In this document: positions 8,772 through 16,733 of the stretch, piece after piece
How positions within the stretch are numbered: the first letter of the stretch is position 1
How the letters are laid out: each line of letters starts with the position of its first letter
Source: Bacillus sp. REN10
GTDB lineage: Bacteria; Bacillota; Bacilli; Bacillales; Domibacillaceae
Direction of reading: 5' to 3'
Assembly (NCBI RefSeq): GCF_016820555.1
Contig: NZ_JADHDW010000005.1
Coordinates: forward strand, 124,001 to 188,000
DNA length: 64,000 nucleotides
Notes under the pieces: generated by a model
Databases searched by the model: none
What the model was told of the DNA's origin: nothing
What the model saw: only the letters and a program-made list of their open reading frames with translations
Translations under genes and position numbers: made by a program

Positions 8772-8802
8772 TAGGCGGTGAAATAACGGCGAACAAATGA
8801 CC

Positions 8803-8831
8803 ATGACAGTCCTACTGTCTTCCTATATAAT
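8803..8831 (+). promoter_or_regulatory. SigA promoter of the MFS gene with palindrome in the spacer
   Basis: ATGACA (8803-8808), a 17-nt spacer and TATAAT (8826-8831) form a strong SigA promoter. GACAGT-CCT-ACTGTC (8805-8819) is a perfect 6+6 palindrome beginning within the -35 box and running into the spacer, well placed for a dimeric repressor. Confidence 0.65.
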
Positions 8832-8867
8832 GAAACAGTTGAAAATTTAAATTGTGAGGTATTATTC

Positions 8868-10016
8868 GTGTCTAAAGCACAAAATTGGTTGTCATTAAAC
8901 TTTTTCACCTTTTTCTTCACTTGGGGAATTTTTATGCCCTATTGGACCGCTTGGTTAATTTCAAGTAAAGGATTAACGATCGAAGCCGCGAGTACCGTCA
9001 TTGCCGTTGGTTTACTTGTTCGCTCCTTTTCAACCTTTTTCGTTTTCCCTGCTTTAAGCAGCAAATTCCCCATCGGACTATTGATGAAAGCATTTGCGCT
9101 CTCAAGTGTCGTCTTGCTCTATTTATTTATCCCGTTTGATTCGTTTTATGCGATGATTGTAGCGATGACATTGTTCAGCCTGGTGTATCCGCTGATGCTG
9201 CCATTGACGGAGAGCATTGGAGCGATCATGATGCAAAGTGAGCGCATCCATTACGGAAAAAGCCGCTCGTTCGGATCCATCGGCTATACAGTTGGCTTAT
9301 TAGTCATCGGAGCGGTCACCGCCTATTTTGGCGAGGACGCGATCATTTATGTGATGTTTCTCGGCTGTTTATTCGTCGTCATTGCGGCATTTTACAAAAC
9401 ACCGGCCTCCCTGCAAGAAAAATCGGAGACAACATCCGTCCCGTTTCGCTCCCTTTTTCAATCGAAACGCTTTGTGATCGCTATGATCATTTGTGTGTTA
9501 ATTCAAGGAGCACATGCGTCATACTATAATTATGGTTTCTTATATTTGCAGCATTTAGGTGTAAATAATACGTGGAGCGGCATCATATTAAATATTGCCG
9601 TGATTTCAGAGATTATTTTCTTTGCAGTAGCTGACCGCTTAATGAAGCATGTTCATGTGTCTTCCATGTTTCTTTTCGCTGCCATGGCTTCGATTGTTCG
9701 CTGGACATTGCTCTTTCTTTTCCCAAATGTTTGGGCTTATCTATTCAGTCAATTACTTCATTCCTTCACATTCGGGTTGGCCCATTTCGCTTTTATCCGC
9801 TTGCTTTATCAAGAGTTTTCAAGCCGGGAAATCCCTGCCGCTCAAGGGATTTACGCCTCCTTAGGGATGGGACTTAGCACCTCATTGCTCACCTTTGCTG
9901 GCGGGTACTTATATAAAGAAACACCAGGGCTTGCTTTCTTAGGAATGGCTGTGGTCATCGTACCGGCTGTCTTTCTGAGCCTATATATGAAAAAAAGATA
10001 TGATTCATCTTTTTAA
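8868..10016 (+). CDS. MFS transporter, HcaT/YwbF-like (MFS_1-like family)
   Basis: The 382-residue protein has about twelve hydrophobic segments. The N-terminal NFFTFFFTWGIFMPYWTAWL, the PLTESIGA motif in helix 4 and YGKSRSFGSIGY fit the MFS_1-like group that includes the 3-phenylpropionate transporter HcaT and B. subtilis YwbF. It would be a proton-coupled permease of the plasma membrane. The start is GTG, with GAGG 8 nt upstream. A strong promoter with an internal palindrome precedes it, so expression is probably repressor-controlled. It reads in the same direction as the epimerase/M20 peptidase pair but is separated by a structured element, so joint function is only possible. The substrate is unknown. 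Confidence 0.85.
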   Translation: MSKAQNWLSLNFFTFFFTWGIFMPYWTAWLISSKGLTIEAASTVIAVGLLVRSFSTFFVFPALSSKFPIGLLMKAFALSSVVLLYLFIPFDSFYAMIVAMTLFSLVYPLMLPLTESIGAIMMQSERIHYGKSRSFGSIGYTVGLLVIGAVTAYFGEDAIIYVMFLGCLFVVIAAFYKTPASLQEKSETTSVPFRSLFQSKRFVIAMIICVLIQGAHASYYNYGFLYLQHLGVNNTWSGIILNIAVISEIIFFAVADRLMKHVHVSSMFLFAAMASIVRWTLLFLFPNVWAYLFSQLLHSFTFGLAHFAFIRLLYQEFSSREIPAAQGIYASLGMGLSTSLLTFAGGYLYKETPGLAFLGMAVVIVPAVFLSLYMKKRYDSSF

Positions 10017-10052
10017 CCCCCACTGATTGTTAGTTGAACGGATCGGGCGTTT

Positions 10053-10140
10053 ACGGGCTGTTGATACCCCGCCTACATGTCTGCGCTTCTTCCGCCATAT
10101 TGAGGTGGGGGTCTTACAGCCCGTTAATGCGGGATAAAAT
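10053..10140 (+). repeat. Structured repeat element, copy A (three nested/adjacent stems)
   Basis: ACGGGCTGT (10053-10061) pairs with ACAGCCCGT (10116-10124). Inside, ACCCCGCCT (10066-10074) pairs with AGGTGGGGGT (10103-10112). CCCG (10120-10123) can alternatively pair with CGGG (10130-10133). A diverged copy lies at 38098-38170. The two share TTCTTC, GTCTTACAG, CCGTTAATG and GGGATAAA in the same order. The layout resembles an IS200/IS605 right end or omega-RNA scaffold, but no tnpA or tnpB is nearby. That assignment is inference. Confidence 0.6.
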
Positions 10141-10221
10141 AATCGAAACTGCTTTCAAAACCTTTATTTTCCCTTATACTTAAAAGGAAAGATACATACG
10201 TCAAAGGAGATGACACACATA

Positions 10222-11331
10222 ATGAATATCGTAAAAGCAGAAGTGTACGGCATTCATTTGCCGTTAAAATCACCGTTTATTGTTTCTTACGCTACGTTCC
10301 ATCACATGCCTTCGATCATTGTGAAACTAGAAACAGATAACGGCCTCATCGGCTGGGGAGAAGCCGTACCGGATGAGCACGTGACAGGAGAAAGCTTTGT
10401 CGGTGCACTCGAAATTTTGAAACATGTACTTTTACCAGCCGTGATGGGAAAAAATCCATTTCAAATCGAAGACATCCATCATATAATGAACAAACGAATC
10501 ATCGCGAATCCGGCGGCTAAAGCAGCGATTGACATTGCTTGCTATGATTTAATGGGAAAAGCGACGAATTTGCCAGTGTACGATTTAATTGGCGGACGGG
10601 CTCACACTGAACTGACCTATCCGAAAGTATTAAGCATTGAAGAGCCGGAAGTCATGGCGCGAAAAGCATGTGAAGCCATCGAAACTGGATTTAAGTCGTT
10701 GAAGCTAAAAGTAGGCATCGACAATCAAATGGATGTCGCACGAATTGCCGCTGTTCGAGAAGCGGTCGGAAAGAATGTTCCCATTCGTGTGGATGCCAAC
10801 CAAGGCTGGCACGTCTACTCAACAGCGATTCAAGCGATGAAACAGCTAGAGCCATTACAACTTTCTTGGCTTGAACAACCGATCCGCATCGGAGACATTG
10901 ACGGGCTTGCTCAATTAAAACGCCAATCAACGATTCCATTAATGGCTGATGAATCGCTGCAAACAGGCGAACAGCTTCTTGAAATGATCAAAAAAGAAGC
11001 CGTCGATAAGATTAATATTAAACTGATGAAATCAGGTGGTATTTTCCCTTCAATCCACCTGGCAAAAACAGCGGAATACGCTGGAATTGACTGCCAAATC
11101 GGGTCGATGGTGGAGTCTTCCATCGGATCGGCAGCTGGCTATCATACAGCGATTTCTAGAAAAAACATTACAAGTACAGAATTAACTGGACCGATTTTAT
11201 TCAGCAAAGATATCGGAGATCTTCATTATGATGTGCCGTATGTTCACTTGAATGAAAAACCAGGTCTTGGCCTGACAATTAATGAAGATGTACTACAAGA
11301 ATTAACAGTGACGAAATTTGATGTTCAATAA
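10222..11331 (+). CDS. Dipeptide epimerase (L-Ala-D/L-Glu type), enolase superfamily
   Basis: The 369-residue protein has the full enolase-superfamily acid/base set of the muconate lactonizing subgroup: Lys161-x-Lys163 (KLKVG), metal ligands Asp191 (VDANQGW), Glu218 (LEQP) and Asp243 (ADES), and the second lysine near 267 (NIKLMKSGG). These positions fall within one or two residues of those in B. subtilis YkfB, which epimerises L-Ala-D-Glu from murein peptides. The ATG at 10222 is chosen because AGGAG directly abuts the earlier in-frame ATG at 10210 and so serves the later one. An M20 peptidase follows 14 nt downstream, so the pair probably recycles or converts peptides. N-succinylamino-acid racemase activity is an alternative, but the DANQGW motif favours the dipeptide epimerases. 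Confidence 0.88.
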   Translation: MNIVKAEVYGIHLPLKSPFIVSYATFHHMPSIIVKLETDNGLIGWGEAVPDEHVTGESFVGALEILKHVLLPAVMGKNPFQIEDIHHIMNKRIIANPAAKAAIDIACYDLMGKATNLPVYDLIGGRAHTELTYPKVLSIEEPEVMARKACEAIETGFKSLKLKVGIDNQMDVARIAAVREAVGKNVPIRVDANQGWHVYSTAIQAMKQLEPLQLSWLEQPIRIGDIDGLAQLKRQSTIPLMADESLQTGEQLLEMIKKEAVDKINIKLMKSGGIFPSIHLAKTAEYAGIDCQIGSMVESSIGSAAGYHTAISRKNITSTELTGPILFSKDIGDLHYDVPYVHLNEKPGLGLTINEDVLQELTVTKFDVQ

Positions 11332-11345
11332 GGGGGATGTCTCAC

Positions 11346-12458
11346 TTGAGTAAAACCGACACCAGGCTAGAAAGTCGCCTGCTCGATATTTTTCATCATT
11401 TGCATACTCATCCAGAAATCAGTTGGGAAGAAACGAATACAACGGCTTATATTGCCGATTTGCTTCGCTCAGAAGGAGTATCTGTTCACACTTTCGATGA
11501 TTGCACAGGGCTGGTTGCTGAGATTGGGACTGGCAAGCCGGTAATCGCGGTTCGTGCCGATATGGATGCCCTTTGGCAAGAAGTGAACGGAACGTTTCAG
11601 GCGAATCACTCTTGTGGGCATGATGCTCATATGTCTATCGTCATCGGCGCCATTTTACAATTGAAAGAGCAAGTCACGAAAGGATGCGTCCGCTTCATTT
11701 TTCAGCCGGCAGAAGAAACTGGCAGCGGGGCACTTAAAATGGTGGAAAAAGGCGTGGTCGACGATGTCGATTACTTATTCGGCATTCATTTGCGTCCGAT
11801 TGAGGAGCTTCCATTTGGCCAGTTGACACCATCGATTCAGCACGGAGCGGTCACCTTTTTAGAAGGAAAAATTGAGGGGCATGATGCACACGGCGCCCGC
11901 CCGCACCAAAATACCAATGCGATTGACATTATTTCTACGCTCAATGAACAATTGAAACTGATTCAATACTCGCCGTTTGAAGTCTACTCTGCCAAAATAA
12001 CTTATGTTGAAGCTGGCAGCCGTAATTTTAATATCATTCCTGGCTCCGCTAAATTTGGAATGGATTTACGCGCACAGAAAAATAACATTTTAGAAGACAT
12101 GCAGAAAAAAGTAGAACAGAAAATCGAGCATATTAGCCAACTTTATAACGTAAAGATTCGCTATGAATGGCTCGATTTCACTCCTGGCGCAGAAGTATCT
12201 CCTGAAGCGGAAGAATGGCTCCGCCAAGGAATTTTGCAAACAGGGGGCGCTAGTATGCTAGCAGAACCGCTGATCACACCTGGAAGCGATGACTTTCATT
12301 TCTACACGATTCAGCGCCCGCATTTAAAAGCATCAATGATGGGAATCGGAGCTGACTTAGCACCTGGACTGCATCATCCAAATATGACATTTAATAAAAA
12401 TGCCTTAAAACTTGGTGTAGATGCTTTAACCAACACTGTTTTACTCGCATTACAATAA
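11346..12458 (+). CDS. M20 family metallopeptidase / amidohydrolase
   Basis: The 370-residue protein has M20 hallmarks: DMDALWQE, the metal-binding CGHDAHM, the catalytic QPAEETGSGAL and, late in the chain, a TPGSDDFHFY segment with HHP near the end. It belongs with aminoacylase / N-acyl-amino acid hydrolases and peptidases that use two divalent metals. The start should be TTG at 11346: the in-frame ATG at 11337 immediately follows GGGGG, so that purine run can only serve the TTG 9 nt on. It is co-transcribed with the dipeptide epimerase, and its likely job is to split the epimerised dipeptide or deacylate an amino acid (inference). A strong terminator follows. Confidence 0.87.
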   Translation: MSKTDTRLESRLLDIFHHLHTHPEISWEETNTTAYIADLLRSEGVSVHTFDDCTGLVAEIGTGKPVIAVRADMDALWQEVNGTFQANHSCGHDAHMSIVIGAILQLKEQVTKGCVRFIFQPAEETGSGALKMVEKGVVDDVDYLFGIHLRPIEELPFGQLTPSIQHGAVTFLEGKIEGHDAHGARPHQNTNAIDIISTLNEQLKLIQYSPFEVYSAKITYVEAGSRNFNIIPGSAKFGMDLRAQKNNILEDMQKKVEQKIEHISQLYNVKIRYEWLDFTPGAEVSPEAEEWLRQGILQTGGASMLAEPLITPGSDDFHFYTIQRPHLKASMMGIGADLAPGLHHPNMTFNKNALKLGVDALTNTVLLALQ

Positions 12459-12463
12459 AAGAA

Positions 12464-12491
12464 GCACGAGGCATGATGCCTCGTGCTCTTT
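12464..12491. terminator. Bidirectional rho-independent terminator
   Basis: GCACGAGGCA (12464-12473) and TGCCTCGTGC (12477-12486) form a perfect 10-bp stem with a 3-nt loop, then TCTTTTTG. It ends the epimerase/M20 operon and, from the other side, lies just after the convergent LysM gene. Confidence 0.9.
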
Positions 12492-12495
12492 TTGC

Positions 12496-13308
12496 TTAGT
12501 CTAAAATCGTGATATTTACCGTACGAACGCCCCAACTATAAGCGGCTTCTTCTGATGGCATATGAAGATCGATTTTGTTTCCTTTAATCGCGCCACCTGT
12601 ATCTGCTGCGACGGCTGTTCCATAACCTTCCACATATACTTTAGAACCTAGCGGAATCACGCTCGGGTCAACGGCGATCACTTTTGCATTACGGTTGGAA
12701 CCAATATCCATACCTGTCGCTGTAATACCTGAGCAGCCGTTACAATCAGCTGAATAAGCCGTTGCTGTCACTGTCATTGTTCGCCCTTGAACATTGGAAG
12801 CAGATGCTTGTGCTTGTTCTTGCTGAGCTGGCGCTTGCTGTGTTTGTTGTTGAGCCGGTGCTTGTTGAGCAGATGCTTGCTCAGCTGGTGCGGCCTCTTG
12901 CTGCACTTGAGCGCTGCCAGAAACAACTAATTGATCCCCCGGATAAATTAAATGAGAAGATAAACCATTCAATGCCTTTAATGACTGAACAGAAAGACCA
13001 TGATTCGCTGCAATCTTTCCTAACGTATCACCACGCTGAACTGTATATTTGCCATTGCTGCTTGCTGACGCAGAAGCAGAAGCAGTTGCTGAACTTCCAT
13101 TTACTTCTAATGTTTGATTTGGGAAGATTAAGTCTGAAGAGAGACTGTTCCAGCTTTTCAACTGTTCAACTGTTGTCCCATTTTGTTGAGAAATTCCCCA
13201 AAGTGTATCCCCTTTTTGTACTGTATATGATTGTGCTGATGCTGCTGTACTGAAAAGGCCTCCGCCGATCACTGTAGTAGCTGCAAGTGCGATTATTTGT
13301 TTTTTCAT
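12496..13308 (-). CDS. Secreted wall protein with two LysM domains and a 3D domain (YocH-like)
   Basis: The 270-residue protein has a signal peptide (MKKQIIALAATTVIGG, cut near ASA), two LysM repeats (about 27-70 and 85-128, each YTVQ.GDTL), a Gln/Ala-rich linker (about 135-170) and a C-terminal 3D domain with the conserved aspartates AVDPSVIPLGS, ADTGGAIKG and KIDLHM. B. subtilis YocH, with this layout, is a wall-active enzyme under WalRK control; the 3D fold is related to lytic transglycosylase MltA. The internal ATG at 13306-13308 is chosen because GGAGG lies 10 nt upstream; a longer frame would bury the signal peptide. A smaller paralogue lies directly upstream in the same direction. Confidence 0.88.
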   Translation of the reverse strand: MKKQIIALAATTVIGGGLFSTAASAQSYTVQKGDTLWGISQQNGTTVEQLKSWNSLSSDLIFPNQTLEVNGSSATASASASASSNGKYTVQRGDTLGKIAANHGLSVQSLKALNGLSSHLIYPGDQLVVSGSAQVQQEAAPAEQASAQQAPAQQQTQQAPAQQEQAQASASNVQGRTMTVTATAYSADCNGCSGITATGMDIGSNRNAKVIAVDPSVIPLGSKVYVEGYGTAVAADTGGAIKGNKIDLHMPSEEAAYSWGVRTVNITILD

Positions 13309-13613
13309 AATAGAAAAACCTCCATATTGTTCTAACATGCGACTTTGTTTCATTCATGCCGCTTGTAAGAATTTTTTTGTTCGGTCCATTGGCCAACGTT
13401 AACAATCTATTTATATAAACGCGATCAGGCCTCTTGCCTTTCGCTAACATGACTCATTGTAACACGGGGATACCCTGTAATGTTTTTAAGAAGTCATTAC
13501 TCTTTTGTGTAGGTTTATAACGAAATGATGACAAAGAAGACATTTCGCTATTTTTGTCATCTTTATGAAATAGTTCAGAGTGTTTCGCTCTGTTAAACAG
13601 GATTGTTTAATAA

Positions 13614-13651
13614 AACAAAAAAAAGAAACCCTGCAACAAGCGGATTTCTTA
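13614..13651 (-). terminator. Terminator of the single-LysM 3D gene
   Basis: On the minus strand AAGAAATCC and GGGTTTCTT pair around an 11-nt loop and are followed by a run of eight T residues. The rest of the 13309-13663 gap holds the upstream region of the two-LysM gene; no further gene is seen. Confidence 0.75.
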
Positions 13652-13663
13652 TAAACTATAAAA

Positions 13664-14212
13664 CTATTTTTTTAATACTTTAATCTTTACTTTTCGGACG
13701 CCCCAGCTATACGCTTTCTTTTTCGTTGGCATATGTACGTCAATTCTATTTCCTTTAATCGCGCCACCTTTATCACCCGCGATCGCTTCGCCATATCCTT
13801 CTACATATACTTTTGATCCAAGCGGAATTACTTTAGGATCAACAGCAATTACTTTCGCATTCGGGTTTTTTCTTAAGTTAATTCCCGTTGCTGTAATACC
13901 TGAACAACCATTGCAATAAGCAGTATAAGCGCTTGCTCGAACCGTCAATTCCTTCGCCACTTTCGCACTGGCAGGTTTCGCTGCAACAGATGAGGAATCC
14001 GTATTAGAGACAATTAACTTCGTACCTGAATAAAGTACATTAGATTTCAAGTTGTTCCATTTCTTAATTTGATCAATCGTTGTTTGATGCTTTTGAGCAA
14101 TGCTCCATAATGTATCTCCATGTTTTACTGTATAAGTCGTAGTTGCTGCTTCAACAGATGAAGCACTAAAAACTAGCGCGGCCATAATAAACGACATAAT
14201 CGCTTTTTTCAC
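13664..14212 (-). CDS. Secreted LysM-3D domain protein
   Basis: The 182-residue protein has a signal peptide (cut near VEA, residue 22), one LysM domain (TYTVKHGDTLWSIAQKH, about 24-68) and a 3D domain (about 88-182) with AVDPKVIPLGS, GDKGGAIKG and RIDVHM. It is a shortened paralogue of the neighbouring two-LysM protein, sharing the YCNGCSGITATG segment. It binds peptidoglycan through LysM and probably cleaves or remodels glycan strands. The start is GTG with GGAGGG 9 nt before it. A -10 box TATAAT lies at 14263-14268 on the minus strand without a recognisable -35, which suggests activator-dependent transcription. Confidence 0.87.
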   Translation of the reverse strand: MKKAIMSFIMAALVFSASSVEAATTTYTVKHGDTLWSIAQKHQTTIDQIKKWNNLKSNVLYSGTKLIVSNTDSSSVAAKPASAKVAKELTVRASAYTAYCNGCSGITATGINLRKNPNAKVIAVDPKVIPLGSKVYVEGYGEAIAGDKGGAIKGNRIDVHMPTKKKAYSWGVRKVKIKVLKK

Positions 14213-14299
14213 GGATAAAAACCCTCCTTAAATGTTAAGCACAGTCCACATTCTATCATGCAATTATAACGGGCGTATTACACAATGATGTTTCTTTCA

Positions 14300-14530
14300 T
14301 TACACTAATATTTCATTTAACAGAATATTCTGACCTAATGTAACAAACGAATCATTCAATCTATCACATTCTTCCAAACCACCATCCCAATTCCCCAAAA
14401 ACGATTTATCACTATCCTGCCCTATTTCATCCATTGGAAAGGATATTTTTTCAACATCTTTATTATCAATGATCATTGGCTTATAATAGACTAGTGTCAA
14501 ATGATTACATATAATAAGGAAAGATGTCAA
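14300..14530 (-). CDS. Possible small hypothetical protein or gene remnant
   Basis: A 76-codon frame from a TTG, or from an ATG inside it, encodes an acidic segment (FPMDEIGQDSDKSFLGNWDG and onward) that looks protein-like in composition. No ribosome binding site precedes any candidate start, and the TTG lies in a sequence that could itself be a -35 box. I do not recognise a family. A decayed gene fragment is as likely as a real gene. Confidence 0.25.
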   Translation of the reverse strand: MTSFLIICNHLTLVYYKPMIIDNKDVEKISFPMDEIGQDSDKSFLGNWDGGLEECDRLNDSFVTLGQNILLNEILV

Positions 14531-14560
14531 TTCATTCTATTTATTGGAGGATTTTCGTGA

Positions 14561-15222
14561 TGATTTATCAATTGCAGCTAGTCAAGGGGCTGTTGCGACC
14601 AACAGATAGCTTCTACCGTCTTGAACAAGCAGAAGAGATCCGCGGGTTATGGAGCCGGTTATCTTTATTGGTTTTTTTTAGTATATTCATTTCGTTTACA
14701 AGTGGCTATTTAGGTGTCCAAGCAGAACCTGTTTCTACATATATAGTAAAAAACACTCCAGCCATTTTTGAGTGGAAGAAAATGCTTTTCGCTATTGGAG
14801 CAGCTGTCTGGGGACTGATTTATCCTCTAGTAATCATTTTTATTCCTACTCTTTTATTTTGGACATTTTTAGAAGTCAATTTTCGTAAACTCATCGCTCT
14901 ACAAGCATTTGTTTACTTCATCTATTTATTAGAGTTTTGTCTGTTAATTGGGCTACATCTCTTTTTCGCCATCCCAAGGGAATCGTCGCCATTCACTTTA
15001 GGTGTTCTTGCTCAATATGTAACAGATAACCAACTAGTTATTAATTTCTTTAGCTTTATTTCTTTGTTTCAGTTATGGACGATTTTCTTTCAATATCAAT
15101 TTTTAAAAAGAGTCAGCCCTAAAAGTCCACGCTATATCTTTTTATTAATTATGATCGTGACCTTAGTCTTTTGGGTATTTTCAGCGCTATTTACATCGAT
15201 TCATGTCGAGCGACTATTTTAA
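14561..15222 (+). CDS. Yip1-family membrane protein (YknW-like)
   Basis: The 220-residue integral membrane protein has about five hydrophobic segments and a soluble N-terminal stretch with the Yip1-like opening (LLRPTDSFYRLEQAEEIRGLW). The ATG at 14561 has GGAGG 9 nt before it; an upstream ATG at 14524 has no ribosome site. It lies 21 nt before a membrane-fusion-protein gene. In B. subtilis YknW is a Yip1-family protein needed to assemble the YknXYZ exporter, which protects against the SdpC toxin. The same order Yip1 then adaptor is seen here, but no ABC ATPase or permease follows. The family call rests on topology and context more than on strong motifs. Confidence 0.65.
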
Positions 15223-15243
15223 AATGCAAGGAGGTGTGACCGC

Positions 15244-16497
15244 ATGAACATAAAAAAACTGAAACGTAACGCTGTAATTACTGGTAGCGTACTTTTTATT
15301 GCCGGTAATCTATATTTAACCTTTAAAGAAGATAGTAAAGCAGAGCGCACACAGTGGGTTACTGAATGGAATCCCATCGCGATAAAGGATGTGGTTGAAT
15401 CCTTCCAAACTTCAGGTGTCATCACTCCGGCCGAAGTAACGCCTGTCTATTTCAATCAAGACCAAGGAAGCTTTCAAAAGTTCTTAGTCGAAGAAGGACA
15501 AGTGATTAACGCCAGTGATCCGCTGTTCGAATATTCCTCTGTCGATATTGAACGCCAATTAACGAAACTTGAAGCAGAAAAAGCAGAAACACAACAAAAA
15601 ATTACATTCGTTGAACAACAAATCTCTCAATTTCAAGGCATATTAAATGATTTAGAAAGAGAAACGAAAAAAACAAATGACAAGAATAATAACGAGAACA
15701 AAGACGAAGACAGCGGATTAAGTGCTATTACTATGATGGAAAAGGAAATTATTAATCAAGAAACAGAAAAGAAAAACTTAGAAGAGGAAGTTCGTAAATA
15801 CGAAAAACTCATCTCTCAGCTTGAATCAAATAAAAGTAACCTAGTAGTCAAAAGTGATGTCGAGGGCGTGGTGAAAAACATCGATGAAGAACTGAAGAAC
15901 CCCTTGATTACGATTCATTCACCTAACCCAGCTGTTCAAGGCGTATTAAATGAACAGCAGATGAGGAAAGTATCAGAAGGGTTAAAAATCAAAGCGGCTG
16001 TGACTCCATTATCTTTAAAAATGGAAGGAACCATCTCCAACTTGCAAAAGTTCCCGGAACAAGAACCATCAGTGAAACGGAAAAGCTTGTATCCATTCAC
16101 GGCGCAACTCAATCAAACAGGAGATGCTCCAACAGCTGATCTGCTTCCAGGAATGAAGTCGAATGTCACAATCATTACAAACGAAGCACTGCAAGCAATC
16201 ACTGTACCGGAGTCCAGCGTAGTCAAAACAAAGAAAAAATCATATGTCTATGTTCTTAACAAAAAAGGATTAATTGAAAAACGACCTATCGAAAAAGGGC
16301 TGCTCGTAAACGGCGTACAAGAAGTGAAAAACGGACTGAAAAAGGGAGAAATCATCATCACTGACCCGAGCAAACTACAAACAACAAAAGCTCACTTTAC
16401 CACCTCCGTCCAAAAAGACTTATTACAAAAGAAAGCATTAAAAAAACTATCGACAAAAGAACGAATCAAATTCATCCTAACAGGTATCTTGTCATAA
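15244..16497 (+). CDS. HlyD/RND-type membrane fusion protein (YknX-like efflux adaptor)
   Basis: The 417-residue protein has an N-terminal membrane anchor (about 11-27), a biotinyl-lipoyl half (FLVEEGQVINASDPLFEYSS), a long coiled-coil hairpin (about 100-200, with a charged NDKNNNENKDED loop), the second lipoyl half (SNLVVKSDVEGVV) and beta-barrel/membrane-proximal domains. AAGGAGG lies 9 nt before the ATG. Such adaptors link an inner-membrane ABC or RND pump to the outside; in Gram-positives they pair with MacB-type ABC exporters. The upstream Yip1 gene matches the B. subtilis yknW-yknX order, yet yknY and yknZ are missing. The ABC partner must be encoded elsewhere or be absent. Confidence 0.82.
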   Translation: MNIKKLKRNAVITGSVLFIAGNLYLTFKEDSKAERTQWVTEWNPIAIKDVVESFQTSGVITPAEVTPVYFNQDQGSFQKFLVEEGQVINASDPLFEYSSVDIERQLTKLEAEKAETQQKITFVEQQISQFQGILNDLERETKKTNDKNNNENKDEDSGLSAITMMEKEIINQETEKKNLEEEVRKYEKLISQLESNKSNLVVKSDVEGVVKNIDEELKNPLITIHSPNPAVQGVLNEQQMRKVSEGLKIKAAVTPLSLKMEGTISNLQKFPEQEPSVKRKSLYPFTAQLNQTGDAPTADLLPGMKSNVTIITNEALQAITVPESSVVKTKKKSYVYVLNKKGLIEKRPIEKGLLVNGVQEVKNGLKKGEIIITDPSKLQTTKAHFTTSVQKDLLQKKALKKLSTKERIKFILTGILS

Positions 16498-16500
16498 ACG

Positions 16501-16661
16501 AAAAGCGGAAGGCGCTGTTCAGCGACGTATGGACTGGAACCAGCCGTATGAGATAAAGGAAACACGATGAACGACAGTGAATCGATGTTGACTTATCGTA
16601 AGGAGGATGGTGGAAGTACACTAGTCGCTAGCGCCTGCAGCTGGACAACACGAAAAGCGGA
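16501..16661 (+). repeat. Dispersed repeat, copy R1
   Basis: The element starts AAAAGCGGAAGGCGCT and ends near AGCGCCTGCAGCTGGAC. Its ends pair: GGCGCT (16511-16516) with AGCGCC (16630-16635) and AGCGAC (16521-16526) with GTCGCT (16624-16629). It contains an internal small hairpin near 16530-16545 and a short frame beginning MNDSESMLTYRKEDGG at 16567, with AAAGGAAACACG upstream. Further copies lie at 55994, 56171 and 56321, and a decayed one at 50041. Confidence 0.85.
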
Positions 16662-16691
16662 GCCGACTGCTCTCATTCGATTTAAAACATC

Positions 16692-16727
16692 AAAAAACAG
16701 GTTCCACTATTCCGGAACCTGTTTTTT
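16692..16727. terminator. Bidirectional terminator between convergent genes
   Basis: A perfect 14-bp stem (16692-16705 with 16714-16727) with an 8-nt loop is flanked by A-run and T-run. It serves the efflux-adaptor operon and the large subtilase gene. Confidence 0.9.
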
Positions 16728-16733
16728 ATATTT

